A stretch of 64,000 nt of DNA from Enterobacter sp. BIGb0383 (GCF_003751845.1 NZ_RJKQ01000001.1:1178001-1242000), one strand, 5' to 3'; shown: positions 9,262 to 18,504, counted from the stretch's first letter. Notes: generated by a model not told the origin, from the sequence alone. Made by a program: numbers and translations.

Positions 9262-10320
9262 TTATTTGCGCAATGCCCGGCAGATTAAGTGTGATAGCAA
9301 CTCCAGCTGACGCGCCAGTTCACTGCTTAACCAGACGTAGCCGTGGATGGGCGTCTCCACCAGGCTCTCCCCATCCCGGGCGTCGATCAGCTGGCGCAGT
9401 TCGGCGGCAATCTCGCTTAGCCGTGCGCTGTTGGCGCGAATAGGCTGAGGGTTTCCTTCATACAGCGCATGAGCGATGGTCAGCAGGGTTTGCTGGGTCA
9501 TCTGCTGGGTTTCACGCAGGGTCCGCGCATTCAGCATCACAAAGTGGCTGTCGCGGGAAGCCCAGTACGCGTTGATTTGCAGCTCCAGCATGCAGACCAG
9601 ATTGCGGTTAACGGTCTGGATCGCTTCGAAAATCGATTTCTGGATATGGGTCTCTTTGCTGGCTGGGGTGATCAGCGCACGCATTTTCACCACGTCATTC
9701 AGCATCTGCTGCAGCCGCTTTTCCAGCCGCGGCCTTTCCACCAGATTGGGCGAGAATCCGGCCTGATAGACGCGATTGAACTGGGTAACGTAGTGGGCCA
9801 TCTGGATCCGCCAGTGCAGAAAGGCCCGCTGGGGCCAGATACCGGTAAACAGCATAGCCAGCAAAGAACCGAGGATCACATCGCCCCCGCGCCACAGGGC
9901 GGTATGCATATCGCCTGCGGGCGCGCCCACCACCACCGCCAGAGTGATACCGATTAACAGTGCCTGGTAAGGCTTTTTGCCCAGCGCCAGGAAGCCGCAC
10001 AGAAACATCCCGGCGGCGCACCACAGCAGCATTAACGGCAGTGAGATCAGTTCGAGCTTTAGCGCCACCAGACCCAGCACCGAGCCGAGAATTGTACCGC
10101 CGATACGATCAAAGGCACGCGGAACCACGTTACCCCAGAAGGAGATCGGCCCCATAATCACCACCAGGGTGATCAGCGGCCAGGTCCCTTCCGGTACGTC
10201 AAGCAGACGCACCAGCAGAAAGGTGAGAATAAACGCCAGCGCAATCCGCACGCCGTGAACAATCCGGTAGTGGCGGTAGAGGCGTATTTCAAAAGGACTA
10301 AGAGACTTATCGGGACGCAC
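9262..10320 (-). CDS. yeeA: Inner-membrane FUSC-family protein YeeA
   Basis: Member of the fusaric acid resistance/aromatic efflux (FUSC, AaeB-like) superfamily; its physiological substrate is not established. I choose the GTG at 10318-10320 because it gives 352 residues, equal to E. coli YeeA, with the N-terminus VRPDKSLSPFEIRLYRHYRIVHG; the ATG at 10380 would add 20 residues without family support. The N-terminal half has about six hydrophobic helices (residues 20-165), including WPLITLVVIMGPISFWGNVVPR and a GGTILGSVLGL segment. The C-terminal half is cytoplasmic and helical and ends LLSHLICRALRK. It lies 27 bases or so upstream of nothing else in its direction; dacD precedes it on the same strand. 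Confidence 0.92.
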   Translation of the reverse strand: MRPDKSLSPFEIRLYRHYRIVHGVRIALAFILTFLLVRLLDVPEGTWPLITLVVIMGPISFWGNVVPRAFDRIGGTILGSVLGLVALKLELISLPLMLLWCAAGMFLCGFLALGKKPYQALLIGITLAVVVGAPAGDMHTALWRGGDVILGSLLAMLFTGIWPQRAFLHWRIQMAHYVTQFNRVYQAGFSPNLVERPRLEKRLQQMLNDVVKMRALITPASKETHIQKSIFEAIQTVNRNLVCMLELQINAYWASRDSHFVMLNARTLRETQQMTQQTLLTIAHALYEGNPQPIRANSARLSEIAAELRQLIDARDGESLVETPIHGYVWLSSELARQLELLSHLICRALRK

Positions 10321-10407
10321 AGCCGTTCTCCGGCAAAGGTCTGAAAGGCACAATTGTACCGGTTTTTCCACGAAGGGCATTACCCTCCGCGGTTGAACCT
10401 TGTCCGG

Positions 10408-11577
10408 TCAGGCCTTATGGTGAATATAGTCGCTGAGACGGGAGAAGAAACCGCCCTTCTCCACCGCTTCGAGCGTCATCAGCGGCAGGTGCGCCACGAG
10501 CTTATCCCGGTCGTAGAGTTCAATTTCCCCCACCTGCTGATGGGCAGCAATCGGCGCATCCAGTTCTTTGCCATTCAGACTATAGCGGGCTTTGATATGG
10601 GGCAGTTCCGCTTTTGGCAGGGCCAGCCAGAAATCCTGCTCGGTGCCAAGCGCGATCTGCTCTTTATCGCCGTACCAGATCCGCTCATGGGCCAGCTGTT
10701 TGCCTTTTTGCAGGATCTGCACGGTATCAAAGTTTTGCTGACCCCAGTGCAGGAGCTTCCGGGCCTGATCTTCACGCCCTTTCGGGCTTTCTGCACCCAT
10801 AATCACCGCGATCAGCCTCCGCTGGCCATCAACCGCCGAGGCAATCAGGTTAAAGCCCGCTCCAGAGGTGTGGCCGGTTTTCAGGCCATCGACGTTAAGC
10901 GACTTATCCCACAATAGGCCGTTGCGGTTCTGCTGGGTGATCCCGTTCCAGGTCAGGCTTTTCTCGCTGTACATATGGTAGAACTCAGGCTCGCCGTGAA
11001 TAATGGCGCGGGAGAGTACCGCCAGGTCGAAAGCTGAACTGTGTTGGCCTGGCGCATCCAGACCGTGGACGGTCTCGAAGTGGGTATCGCGCAGATTCAG
11101 CTTTGCCACATAGTCGTTCATCATTTTCACAAACTGCGGCTGACCACCGGCAACATAGTCGGCCAGCGCCACGCAGGCATCGTTGCCGGAATCGACAATC
11201 AGCCCACGGCTCAGGTCGCGAACAGAAACCTGCTCCCCGGCTTTGAGGAACATCAGCGATGAGCCGTTAAAGACCGGATTACCCTTTGCCCAGGCGTCCG
11301 GCCCCACGGTGACCCGATCGTCGGCGGTGATGCGGTGGCTGTCGATGGCGCGATCCACTACGTAGCCGGTCATCAGTTTGGTCAGGCTGGCGGGATTGCG
11401 CTGCTGGTGTTCGTTCCCGGCGGTCAGGATCTGGCCGGTGGTATAGTCCATTAATACCCAGGAACCTGCCTGGACGGCGGGCGGTGGCGGAGCAAAATCC
11501 GGTGTCTCGGCAAGGGCGGACGAAATACTCGTGGCGAGTAAAGATACAGCAATAAACAAGCGGGCTTTCAACAGCAT
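10408..11577 (-). CDS. dacD: D-alanyl-D-alanine carboxypeptidase DacD (PBP6b)
   Basis: Periplasmic low-molecular-weight penicillin-binding protein that trims the terminal D-Ala from peptidoglycan stem peptides. The 389-residue protein begins with a signal peptide ending ALA-ETPDF (cleavage near residue 23). The three active-site motifs of the serine acyltransferases are all present: SLTK (S64, K67), SGN (130-132) and KTG (233-235). The C-terminus ends with a basic amphipathic stretch (KGGFFSRLSDYIHHKA), which anchors this family to the outer face of the inner membrane. In E. coli sbmC lies between yeeA and dacD; here the two genes are only about 90 bases apart and sbmC is absent. Confidence 0.96.
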   Translation of the reverse strand: MLLKARLFIAVSLLATSISSALAETPDFAPPPPAVQAGSWVLMDYTTGQILTAGNEHQQRNPASLTKLMTGYVVDRAIDSHRITADDRVTVGPDAWAKGNPVFNGSSLMFLKAGEQVSVRDLSRGLIVDSGNDACVALADYVAGGQPQFVKMMNDYVAKLNLRDTHFETVHGLDAPGQHSSAFDLAVLSRAIIHGEPEFYHMYSEKSLTWNGITQQNRNGLLWDKSLNVDGLKTGHTSGAGFNLIASAVDGQRRLIAVIMGAESPKGREDQARKLLHWGQQNFDTVQILQKGKQLAHERIWYGDKEQIALGTEQDFWLALPKAELPHIKARYSLNGKELDAPIAAHQQVGEIELYDRDKLVAHLPLMTLEAVEKGGFFSRLSDYIHHKA

Positions 11578-11663
11578 ATCCTCAGTGATTCATTCGGCGT
11601 CCTTTGTACGGAAACAGATATGTCCTGGCTTCGGCAAATTGAAAGTAAATATGACAGAGAAAG

Positions 11664-11697
11664 GCAGAAAACAGGCGCGATTGCCAGACTCGCGCCC
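11664..11697 (-). terminator. Rho-independent terminator after the acyltransferase gene
   Basis: On the minus strand GGCGCGA, an 9-base loop and TCGCGCC are followed by TGTTTTCT. The hairpin lies 10 bases after the acyltransferase stop codon and before the dacD promoter region. The U-tract is imperfect. Confidence 0.6.
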
Positions 11698-11706
11698 TCT
11701 TCCTCG

Positions 11707-12795
11707 TTAGATCTCCGCGGCTCTCAACTCATTCCTGCCGACTTTAGCGAGCAGATAATTTTTAAGTGCCGTTGAACCTTTCCGTTCGAAATATTTATAG
11801 GATAAATGCGAAAGTATCAACGTCAGCAAAGACGCCGCAATAAAAACAGCCAACCCTTTCTCTGAATGCAGTAAATACTTCTTAACTAAATGCATTACAG
11901 GATTATGCAGCAAATATACCGAGAAAGAAATCTCACCCAGATAGAACAGCACTCCCGGAATGTAGTTATCTAACCATTTAGCGTTAAAGACCAGCGCAGC
12001 AAAAAGCAAAGCCATAAATAATGCAGATGATTTCAGCCCGTGGTCATTGATGCCATGATAAAAACACCCGTATGCAACCACACTCAATGCAACAATTAAT
12101 AACGGTAGTGAAATCACCGCCGGAACATTTTTAAATTTAGCATATAGCAGAGCTATGCTTACGCCCAAAATAAATTCATACATTATAGGATTAGTGATGA
12201 ACCCTAAAAATTCAGATTTGTATGGATAGCCTTCAACACCAAGAGTCGGCGTGAACCCTGAACAAATCGGAATAATGATGAGTGCCACCGTAAACATCAT
12301 AAACAGCGCTATCATTTTCCGCCTGAAAATAAATGATAATGCCATTAAGGCATAAAAATACATCTCATAGTTAAGCGTCCATCTGACACCCGTAATGGAA
12401 TTCACATCTATATAAGCAGGCGCATATTCCATGGTGGCTGGCATAAACATAAAAGAACGAATAAAATTTAATGTTTTATCGTCGTAGTGAAACGTACTCA
12501 TCGCTCCGCCAATCGCGAAACCGAGTATAATAAAGAACAAATACGCCGGATAAATTCTTGAAAAGCGGTTAACCACAAAATTTATAGCTGACGATTTACT
12601 CTGCCCTGAATAAACCATGATAAAACCACTCAGAATAAAAAAAATGGTCACACCTAAACCACCTGAATTGAAAACTGCCGATACCCACCGATTATCTAAA
12701 TCAAGATTAAGTTGCCATTTGTAGTGAAACAAAACAACAATAATTGCGGCAATGCCGCGCAGAGCCTGAATTGTTTTAAGTGAATGTGCCGACAT
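11707..12795 (-). CDS. Membrane acyltransferase (OafA/Acyltransferase_3 family)
   Basis: The 362-residue protein belongs to the acyltransferase-3 family, which moves acetyl or other acyl groups onto surface polysaccharides or lipids. Family hallmarks: IQALRGIAAIIVVLFHY at residues 9-25 (containing the R-G-x(n)-H catalytic region), FFILSGFIMVYSG at about 51-63, RIYPAYL near 88 and a late PVMH. About ten hydrophobic helices span the protein; there is no C-terminal SGNH esterase domain. Codons are much AT-richer than in dacD and sbcB, and the gene is not part of the E. coli backbone here, so horizontal gain is likely. The substrate is unknown; O-antigen or other LPS acetylation is possible. It diverges from sbcB and has its own terminator. 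Confidence 0.85.
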   Translation of the reverse strand: MSAHSLKTIQALRGIAAIIVVLFHYKWQLNLDLDNRWVSAVFNSGGLGVTIFFILSGFIMVYSGQSKSSAINFVVNRFSRIYPAYLFFIILGFAIGGAMSTFHYDDKTLNFIRSFMFMPATMEYAPAYIDVNSITGVRWTLNYEMYFYALMALSFIFRRKMIALFMMFTVALIIIPICSGFTPTLGVEGYPYKSEFLGFITNPIMYEFILGVSIALLYAKFKNVPAVISLPLLIVALSVVAYGCFYHGINDHGLKSSALFMALLFAALVFNAKWLDNYIPGVLFYLGEISFSVYLLHNPVMHLVKKYLLHSEKGLAVFIAASLLTLILSHLSYKYFERKGSTALKNYLLAKVGRNELRAAEI

Positions 12796-13047
12796 ACCGG
12801 ATTCCAGTTTTTTTTAGCCGACAATAATACCACCCCTGGTGCCAGGTCATCAACGTGTCCGGGGCTTGCTGGCCAGGCGCTCGTCCATCAGAATCGATGA
12901 TTTCAGTCGGGCCTAAATATGGTTTACCATAGAGGAATGGTCGTTTTATGCCGCTGATTGTCATGGCGTTTGATGTACAATCAATGTCGTAAGAAGGCGA
13001 TTTACAATTCAAATTCAGTTACATACAACATCAGGCGTGTACATCAG
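12796..13047. other. Divergent intergenic region acyltransferase/sbcB with a dyad at 12918-12931
   Basis: This 252-base stretch separates two divergently transcribed genes and must hold both promoters. It contains an inverted repeat TATGGT-TT-ACCATA at 12918-12931, which could be an operator or a chance dyad. In-frame ATGs upstream of sbcB (12958, 12973) fall here, but the sequence does not resemble SbcB N-termini. No further gene is supported. Confidence 0.5.
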
Positions 13048-14478
13048 GTGACAGTTAAAAACAACGACGGACAGAACACTTTTCTCTTTCACGATTATGA
13101 AACCTTCGGCACCCGTCCGGCGCTCGACAGACCCGCGCAGTTTGCCGCTATCCGCACCGATGAAGACTTCAACGTTATCGGCGAGCCGGAGGTGTTTTAC
13201 TGTAAGCCCGCCGATGACTATCTCCCCCAGCCGGAAGCGGTGCTGATTACCGGCATTACGCCGCAGGAAGCGCTCGCCAAAGGCGATAACGAGGCGGCGT
13301 TTGCCCGACGTATTCACGATCTGTTTACGGTGCCGAAAACCTGCGTGGTGGGCTATAACAACATCCGTTTTGACGATGAAGTGACGCGTAACATTTTTTA
13401 TCGTAATTTCTACGATCCCTACGCCTGGAGCTGGCAAAACGATAACTCCCGCTGGGATCTGCTCGACGTTATGCGCGCCTGCTATGCCCTGCGCCCGGAC
13501 GGGATCAACTGGCCGGATAACGACGACGGCCTGCCCAGCTTCCGCCTGGAACATCTGACTCGCGCCAACGGTATCGAGCACAGCAACGCCCACGATGCGA
13601 TGGCCGATGTCTACGCCACCATCGCCATGGCGAAACTGGTGAAATCCCGCCAGCCGAAGCTGTTTGACTATCTCTACACGTACCGCAATAAGCGCAAGCT
13701 GGCGACCCTGATCGATGTCCCGCAGATGAAACCGCTGATGCACGTCTCGGGCATGTTTGGCGCAACGCGCGGCAATACCAGCTGGGTCGCCCCTCTGGCC
13801 TGGCATCCGGATAACCGAAACGCGGTGATTATGGTGGACCTGGCCGGCGACATGTCTCCGCTGCTGGATCTCAACGCCGATGAACTGCGCGAGCGCCTCT
13901 ATACCGCCAAAGCGGATCTCGGCGATAACGCCGCCGTGCCGGTCAAACTGGTGCATCTGAACAAGTGCCCGGTGCTGGCACAGGCCAACACGCTGCGACC
14001 GGAAGATGCGGCACGTCTCGGCGTTGACCGCCAGCGCTGCCTGGATAACCTGCAGATCCTGCGCAATAACCCGCAGGTTCGCGATAAAGTGGTGGCGCTG
14101 TTTGCCGAAGCGGAGCCGTTCGCGGTGGTGGATAACGTCGATACCCAGCTCTATAACGGCTTCTTTAGCGATGCGGACCGCGCGGCGATGAAAATCGTCC
14201 TTGAGACCGATCCGCAGAATCTCCCGGCGCTGGATATTACCTTTGCCGATGCGCGTATCGATAAGCTGCTGTTTAACTACCGGGCGCGTAACTTCCCCGG
14301 CACGCTGGATGAGCAGGAGCAGCAGCGCTGGCTCAACCATCGTCGCGACGTCTTTTCCCCGGAGTATTTACAGGATTATGCCCAGCGGCTGGAGATGCTC
14401 TATAACCAGTATGCGGATAATAGCGAGAAGCAGGCGCTGCTGAAGGCGCTGTATCAGTACGTGCAGACGATTGTCTGA
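13048..14478 (+). CDS. sbcB: Exodeoxyribonuclease I SbcB
   Basis: Processive 3'-5' single-strand DNA exonuclease that acts in mismatch repair and recombination and binds SSB. I choose GTG at 13048 (VTVKNNDGQNTF), giving 476 residues against 475 in E. coli; a longer frame from 12958 would add 30 residues with no family support. DEDDh catalytic residues are visible: FHDYET with D16 and E18, and late in the domain EHSNAHDAMADVYA with the catalytic His-Asp pair near residue 182. The SH3-like and helical C-terminal regions continue to KALYQYVQTIV. It is transcribed opposite to its neighbours on both sides. Confidence 0.96.
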   Translation: MTVKNNDGQNTFLFHDYETFGTRPALDRPAQFAAIRTDEDFNVIGEPEVFYCKPADDYLPQPEAVLITGITPQEALAKGDNEAAFARRIHDLFTVPKTCVVGYNNIRFDDEVTRNIFYRNFYDPYAWSWQNDNSRWDLLDVMRACYALRPDGINWPDNDDGLPSFRLEHLTRANGIEHSNAHDAMADVYATIAMAKLVKSRQPKLFDYLYTYRNKRKLATLIDVPQMKPLMHVSGMFGATRGNTSWVAPLAWHPDNRNAVIMVDLAGDMSPLLDLNADELRERLYTAKADLGDNAAVPVKLVHLNKCPVLAQANTLRPEDAARLGVDRQRCLDNLQILRNNPQVRDKVVALFAEAEPFAVVDNVDTQLYNGFFSDADRAAMKIVLETDPQNLPALDITFADARIDKLLFNYRARNFPGTLDEQEQQRWLNHRRDVFSPEYLQDYAQRLEMLYNQYADNSEKQALLKALYQYVQTIV

Positions 14479-14481
14479 CGG

Positions 14482-14512
14482 GTTCTCCCGCTACTGGCCG
14501 GTAGCGGGAGAG
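14482..14512. terminator. Hairpin between convergent sbcB and tsuB
   Basis: An 11-bp inverted repeat, TCTCCCGCTAC and GTAGCGGGAGA with a short loop, lies between the two convergent stop codons. It lacks a strong T-run on either strand but is well placed to end transcription from both sides. Confidence 0.5.
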
Positions 14513-14520
14513 AAGGTAAA

Positions 14521-14748
14521 TCAGGCTTTCTTCACCGTAATGCTCCAGGCCGCATCGCCGACCTGCTGGAAATCAGTGATAGCGTGCCCCTCTTCTGCCG
14601 CCCACTGTGGAATCGCTTCCGTCGCCTGAGTGCAGTCGAACTCAATCACCAGCTCATCGCCGCTGACCATTTCTGCCAGCGCGGCTTTTGCTTCGATCAG
14701 AGGAAACGGGCAAACCTGGGTTACCACGTCGAGTTTTTTAATCGCCAT
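14521..14748 (-). CDS. tsuB: TusA-like sulfurtransferase TsuB (YeeD)
   Basis: Small cytosolic sulfur carrier of the TusA/SirA family that acts with the TsuA channel in thiosulfate uptake. The 75-residue protein has the CPxP signature as VCPFPLIEAK with the sulfur-accepting C13. A single further Cys in FDCTQATEAIP sits at about residue 39. It follows tsuA by 15 bases, so the pair forms one operon. A ribosome-binding GGAG lies just upstream of its ATG (seen as CTCC at 14755-14758). Confidence 0.95.
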   Translation of the reverse strand: MAIKKLDVVTQVCPFPLIEAKAALAEMVSGDELVIEFDCTQATEAIPQWAAEEGHAITDFQQVGDAAWSITVKKA

Positions 14749-14763
14749 TTTTAGCTCCTTTGC

Positions 14764-15819
14764 TTAAGCCGCTGCGCGGGCCAGTTTCGCCTTCTGCTGC
14801 GGGCGTACATACAACATCCAGGACGCGGTCCACACGCCGAGGATCATAAAGACCAGTCCGATCCAGCCCTGCCAGGTCAGCATCGCCGTCATCACCAGAC
14901 CATTACCAATCGAACAGCCTCCGGCAATGCTTGCGCCGAAGCCCATCAGCAGGCCACCGAAGCCGCTACGCAGCGTGGTACCCACATCGGCGGCGCGCAC
15001 GCGGAATTCGCGGCTGGCCTTCGCGGCAATAAACGAGCCGAGGAAGATCCCCAGTACCAGGAACACGCCCCAGTTCAGGGTCTTGCTGTCACCACCGACC
15101 AGATACTGCAGGATATTTGCCGTTGGCGAGGTGATCCCCAGGCCAAACATACGGCCGGTGGCTTCGCTCAGCGGCCAGGCCAGCAGTGCAATCAGGCCGA
15201 TCAGGATCGCGGTAACAAACGGGTGCCAGCGCTTTTCAAACAGCAGGTGTGCCAGCCCGGTACGACGCGGCGGCAGCGAGGCGACTTTCAGCTTCGGCTT
15301 GCGCAGCTCTTTGCTGACCAGCCAGAGGGTCACCACCACCAGCACCGCGATAAGCGGCCAGACGGAGAAGCCGAAGGTTTCCGGGATCGAGTTATGTTCC
15401 GTACTGTAGGTTTTCAGGGTCTGGTTCAGGCCGCTTGCGTGCGGGGAGCGCATCACTGCGCTCATAACCATATAGGTCGCCAGCGCAATCCAGCTGCCGA
15501 TCAGGCCTTCACCGGCGCGATACCAGGTTCCGGTCGCACAGCCGCCCGCGTAGACAATACCGAGACCAAAGACAAAACCGCCGGCAATCGTACCGAGCCA
15601 CGGGAAGGCACCGGCGTTATAGCTCAGCACGCCCATCTGGATCAGGGCAAAAACACCCACGCTCTGAATGCAGATAGCGATCAGCAGCGCATAGAACATA
15701 CGGTTGTTTTTGGCGATATACATATCGCGGAAGCCGCCGGTCAGGCAGAAGCGTCCGCGCTGCATCACAAAGCCAAGCAGCGCGCCGCAGAGCAGCCCAG
15801 TGAGGATCATCTGTAACAT
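14764..15819 (-). CDS. tsuA: Thiosulfate transporter TsuA (YeeE)
   Basis: Inner-membrane YeeE/YedE-family protein that imports thiosulfate for cysteine synthesis. The 351-residue product matches the E. coli length and has about nine hydrophobic helices. Three cysteines in glycine-rich loops that are conserved in the family are visible: C25 (RGRFCLTGGF), C94 (AGGCATGTWY) and C302 (ASIAGGCSIGNG). These are the residues thought to pass thiosulfate along the pore. It is co-transcribed with tsuB downstream. A 160-base gap separates it from plaP, which has its own terminator. Confidence 0.95.
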   Translation of the reverse strand: MLQMILTGLLCGALLGFVMQRGRFCLTGGFRDMYIAKNNRMFYALLIAICIQSVGVFALIQMGVLSYNAGAFPWLGTIAGGFVFGLGIVYAGGCATGTWYRAGEGLIGSWIALATYMVMSAVMRSPHASGLNQTLKTYSTEHNSIPETFGFSVWPLIAVLVVVTLWLVSKELRKPKLKVASLPPRRTGLAHLLFEKRWHPFVTAILIGLIALLAWPLSEATGRMFGLGITSPTANILQYLVGGDSKTLNWGVFLVLGIFLGSFIAAKASREFRVRAADVGTTLRSGFGGLLMGFGASIAGGCSIGNGLVMTAMLTWQGWIGLVFMILGVWTASWMLYVRPQQKAKLARAAA

Positions 15820-15927
15820 AAAAAGTCATTAACCTGAGAAATAGCAAAACAGAAATTATTGCCCACCGGCAATGCCAGGACCAATAACCAAAGAATCTAA
15901 GTCAGAACGGAATGATATTAACATCTG

Positions 15928-15963
15928 AAAATAAAAACCGGAGGCCTGAGCCTCCGGTTTATT
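15928..15963 (-). terminator. Rho-independent terminator after plaP
   Basis: On the minus strand AAACCGGAGGC, a short loop and GCCTCCGGTTTTTATTTT form a GC-rich hairpin followed by a U-tract, beginning about 18 bases after the plaP stop codon. Confidence 0.9.
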
Positions 15964-15980
15964 GACATCCGGCAGATAAA

Positions 15981-17339
15981 TTATGCGGCGTCGTCGTACT
16001 GCGGAACCGGGTTACGGAAGCTGCGGGTCACGCAGGCCAGATAAATCAGGCCGATGGTGCCCCAGATCAGGCCGAGGATCATTGAGCTCTGCTCAAGGTT
16101 GACCCACAGCGCGCCCACGGTCATCGCGCCACACATCGGCAGGACCAGGTAATTGACGTGGTCTTTCAGCGTTTTGTTACGCTTCTCGCGGATCCAGAAC
16201 TGGGAGATCACCGACAGGTTAACGAAGGTGAAGGCCACCAGCGCACCGAAGTTAATCAGCGCCGTTGCGGTTACGAGGTCGAATTTAATCGCCAGCAGTG
16301 CCACCGCGCCAACCAGCAGTACGTTCCAGGCCGGAGTACGCCATTTCGGGTGTACATAGCCGAAGAAACGGCTCGGGAACACGCCGTCGCGGCCCATGAC
16401 GTACATCAGACGAGAGACGCCCGCGTGTGCCGCCATACCGGACGCCAGTACGGTAATAGTAGAGAAAATCAGCACGCCAAACTGGAAGGTTTTACCCGCC
16501 ACGTAGAGCATGATTTCCGGCTGAGACGCTTCCGGATCTTTAAAGCGAGAGATATCCGGGAAGTAGAGCTGCAGGAAGTAGGAGGCAGTGATAAACACCA
16601 GGCCACCAATCAGCGCCGTCAGGAAAATCGCCTTCGGGATCACGCGCTCTGCGTCTTTGGTCTCTTCAGACAGGGAGCTGATCCCGTCAAAGCCAAGGAA
16701 CGAGAAGCAGAGAATAGTCGCACCGGTAATCATCGGCACCACGTGTGCTTCCGGGCCCCAGAACGGCTTCGCGCTCGTCAGGGTACCTTCACCTTCGCCG
16801 TGAGCCACGCCGTAGATGATCAGGCCGACAATCACCGCCACGATACCCATCTGCAGGATAACGATAACGGTGTTGAAGTTAGCAACGGACTTGATGCTGC
16901 GCAGGTTGCAGATGGTCATAAAGCCCACCAGCGCCACAACAAAGATCCATGACGGAACGTTCGGCACCAGCGCTTCAAAATAGATTTTCGCCAACAGGAT
17001 GTTGATCATTGGCATAAAGAGGTAGTCCAGCAGGGACGACCAGCCCACCATAAAGCCAACGGTCGGGCTAATGGATTTCTGGGCGTAGGTATAAGCCGAA
17101 CCCGCGGACGGGAAGCGACGAACCAGCTTGCCATAACTCAGGGCGGTAAACAGGATAGCCACCAGCGCGAAACCGTAAGCGGTCGCCACGTGGCCTCCGG
17201 TCAGGCCGGAAACGATACCAAAGGTATCAAACAGCGTCATTGGCTGCATGTAGGCCAGGCCCATCATAACAACCGGAATCAGCGTAAGCGTTTTACGCAA
17301 TTCCACGCGAGAGGTGTTTGGAGTAACGTTATGCGACAT
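15981..17339 (-). CDS. plaP: Low-affinity putrescine importer PlaP (YeeF)
   Basis: APC-superfamily amino acid/polyamine permease in the inner membrane; in E. coli it imports putrescine and supports surface motility. The 452-residue protein has twelve predicted membrane helices. Recognisable family text includes [18 protein letters not shown] near the N-terminus, [20 protein letters not shown] (about 69-88) and [17 protein letters not shown] (about 213-229). The gene stands alone with a terminator downstream and a 340-base upstream region. The neighbouring LysR gene yeeY of E. coli is missing. Confidence 0.94.
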   Translation of the reverse strand: MSHNVTPNTSRVELRKTLTLIPVVMMGLAYMQPMTLFDTFGIVSGLTGGHVATAYGFALVAILFTALSYGKLVRRFPSAGSAYTYAQKSISPTVGFMVGWSSLLDYLFMPMINILLAKIYFEALVPNVPSWIFVVALVGFMTICNLRSIKSVANFNTVIVILQMGIVAVIVGLIIYGVAHGEGEGTLTSAKPFWGPEAHVVPMITGATILCFSFLGFDGISSLSEETKDAERVIPKAIFLTALIGGLVFITASYFLQLYFPDISRFKDPEASQPEIMLYVAGKTFQFGVLIFSTITVLASGMAAHAGVSRLMYVMGRDGVFPSRFFGYVHPKWRTPAWNVLLVGAVALLAIKFDLVTATALINFGALVAFTFVNLSVISQFWIREKRNKTLKDHVNYLVLPMCGAMTVGALWVNLEQSSMILGLIWGTIGLIYLACVTRSFRNPVPQYDDAA

Positions 17340-17679
17340 GGTGGTTCCCCTTAACGGTGATAGCCATGGCGTAAGCGAAAAATTGCCCCATTATGTGTAT
17401 TCCTCGGCGACAACAACTGTCGGTTTTGAAGTAAATATCTATCCGGTACGAAGCCCGGCCTCTTTGTTTTGAATGATGTTTCCTGAGTGCAAAAAAATAA
17501 CCGACGCGTTTAACGTCGGTTAGTTGCATTTTTTGCAGGCGGCATATTTTGCCCCAAATTGAGGCGCGATGACAAGAGAATGAAAAGCAGATTGCCTACT
17601 AAAATTGGTAACCGCTTGATAAACCGACAGTGGCCGGATCGCCACCGCACGATTTGTTCATTTTTGCGCCAGATTTTGC
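17340..17679. other. Intergenic region plaP/yeeZ (no yeeY)
   Basis: This 340-base gap occupies the place where E. coli has the LysR-type gene yeeY. No coding remnant of a LysR regulator (helix-turn-helix or effector domain) is visible in any frame. It should hold the plaP promoter and it contains a terminator at 17490-17521. Nothing else was recognised. Confidence 0.6.
17490..17521 (-). terminator. Rho-independent terminator downstream of yeeZ
   Basis: On the minus strand ACCGACG, loop TTAAACG and CGTCGGT are followed by TATTTTTTT. It lies about 160 bases past the yeeZ stop and upstream of plaP, so it ends the yeeZ transcript; it may originally have belonged to the lost yeeY. Confidence 0.85.
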
Positions 17680-18504
17680 TTACTCCAGCGGCATTACCAG
17701 CGGGTCAGGATATTGATACTCAAATCCCAGCTCGTTACAGATCCGGTTTCCGTCGATAAGTTTGCCTTTTCCCGGGTCGGTCGACGGGGTAAATACCGGC
17801 GGTTCCAGCTCAAGCTGGCGTGCCATCTGCGGATAAAATGTCTCGCGGGAAGGATGCTGCGGCGCACAGATATTGTAGATATGCCCGCCCTTCGGTGCCT
17901 GCAATAGCAGGGTAATCGCGGCAACCACATCGTCCAGATGCACCAGGTTCACGCCGTGTCCGCCATCGGCAGCGGATTTTCCTGCGAGGAAACGCCCCGG
18001 ATGACGGTCCGGCCCCACCAGCCCGGCGAGGCGAAGGATATCAACCGAGGTACCGGGGAGGTTATGCAGCCAGTCTTCCAGCTCTTTCAGCACCGTGCCG
18101 CTGGCGGTCACCGGCTCACGGGGACTGCTCTCTTTAATCAGGCCCTCGGTACGCCCATAGACGGAGGTCGAGCTGGTAAAGAGGATACGCGGAACGCCAC
18201 GGGCCAGAGCGGTATCAACGACTTCCTGCACCGCCTGTAGGTAGAAGTCGGCATCCGGGCCGCTGCGCCGGGCGGGCAGCGTCAGCACCAGCGCATCGAC
18301 ATTCATTAATGCATCCAGGTCATCCGGGTCGCAGACCAGCTCCGGCTCCAGACGCAGCGGATAACTGTCAATTCCGCACATTCGTGCGGCTTCCACGCCG
18401 TCGAGGGTCGTCTTGCTCCCGGTGACCTGCCAGCCTCGCGCATTCAGCGACAGTGCCAGCGGCATACCTAACCAACCCAGACCAATAATGGCGACCTTTT
18501 TCAT
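17680..18504 (-). CDS. yeeZ: NAD(P)-binding SDR-like protein YeeZ
   Basis: Predicted NAD(P)-dependent epimerase/oxidoreductase of unknown substrate, found next to the his operon in enterics. The 274-residue product has an N-terminal Rossmann motif VAIIGLGWLGMPLALSL (GxGxxG at residues 8-13) and a central FTSSTSVYGRTEG block around residue 110. The usual YxxxK pair is not obvious after it. It is transcribed away from hisL, leaving a shared control region of about 180 bases. It is cytosolic with no signal peptide. Confidence 0.9.
   Translation of the reverse strand: MKKVAIIGLGWLGMPLALSLNARGWQVTGSKTTLDGVEAARMCGIDSYPLRLEPELVCDPDDLDALMNVDALVLTLPARRSGPDADFYLQAVQEVVDTALARGVPRILFTSSTSVYGRTEGLIKESSPREPVTASGTVLKELEDWLHNLPGTSVDILRLAGLVGPDRHPGRFLAGKSAADGGHGVNLVHLDDVVAAITLLLQAPKGGHIYNICAPQHPSRETFYPQMARQLELEPPVFTPSTDPGKGKLIDGNRICNELGFEYQYPDPLVMPLE

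Noticed and set aside
12776-13012. 78-codon minus-strand frame between the acyltransferase gene and sbcB
   Set aside because: Overlaps the acyltransferase start and the shared promoter region, has no ribosome-binding site of note and no recognisable domain.
13015-14340. 441-codon open frame on the minus strand over sbcB
   Set aside because: It is the antisense shadow of a well-conserved exonuclease gene with GC-biased codons; the translated text shows no domain and is rich in R, H and Q.
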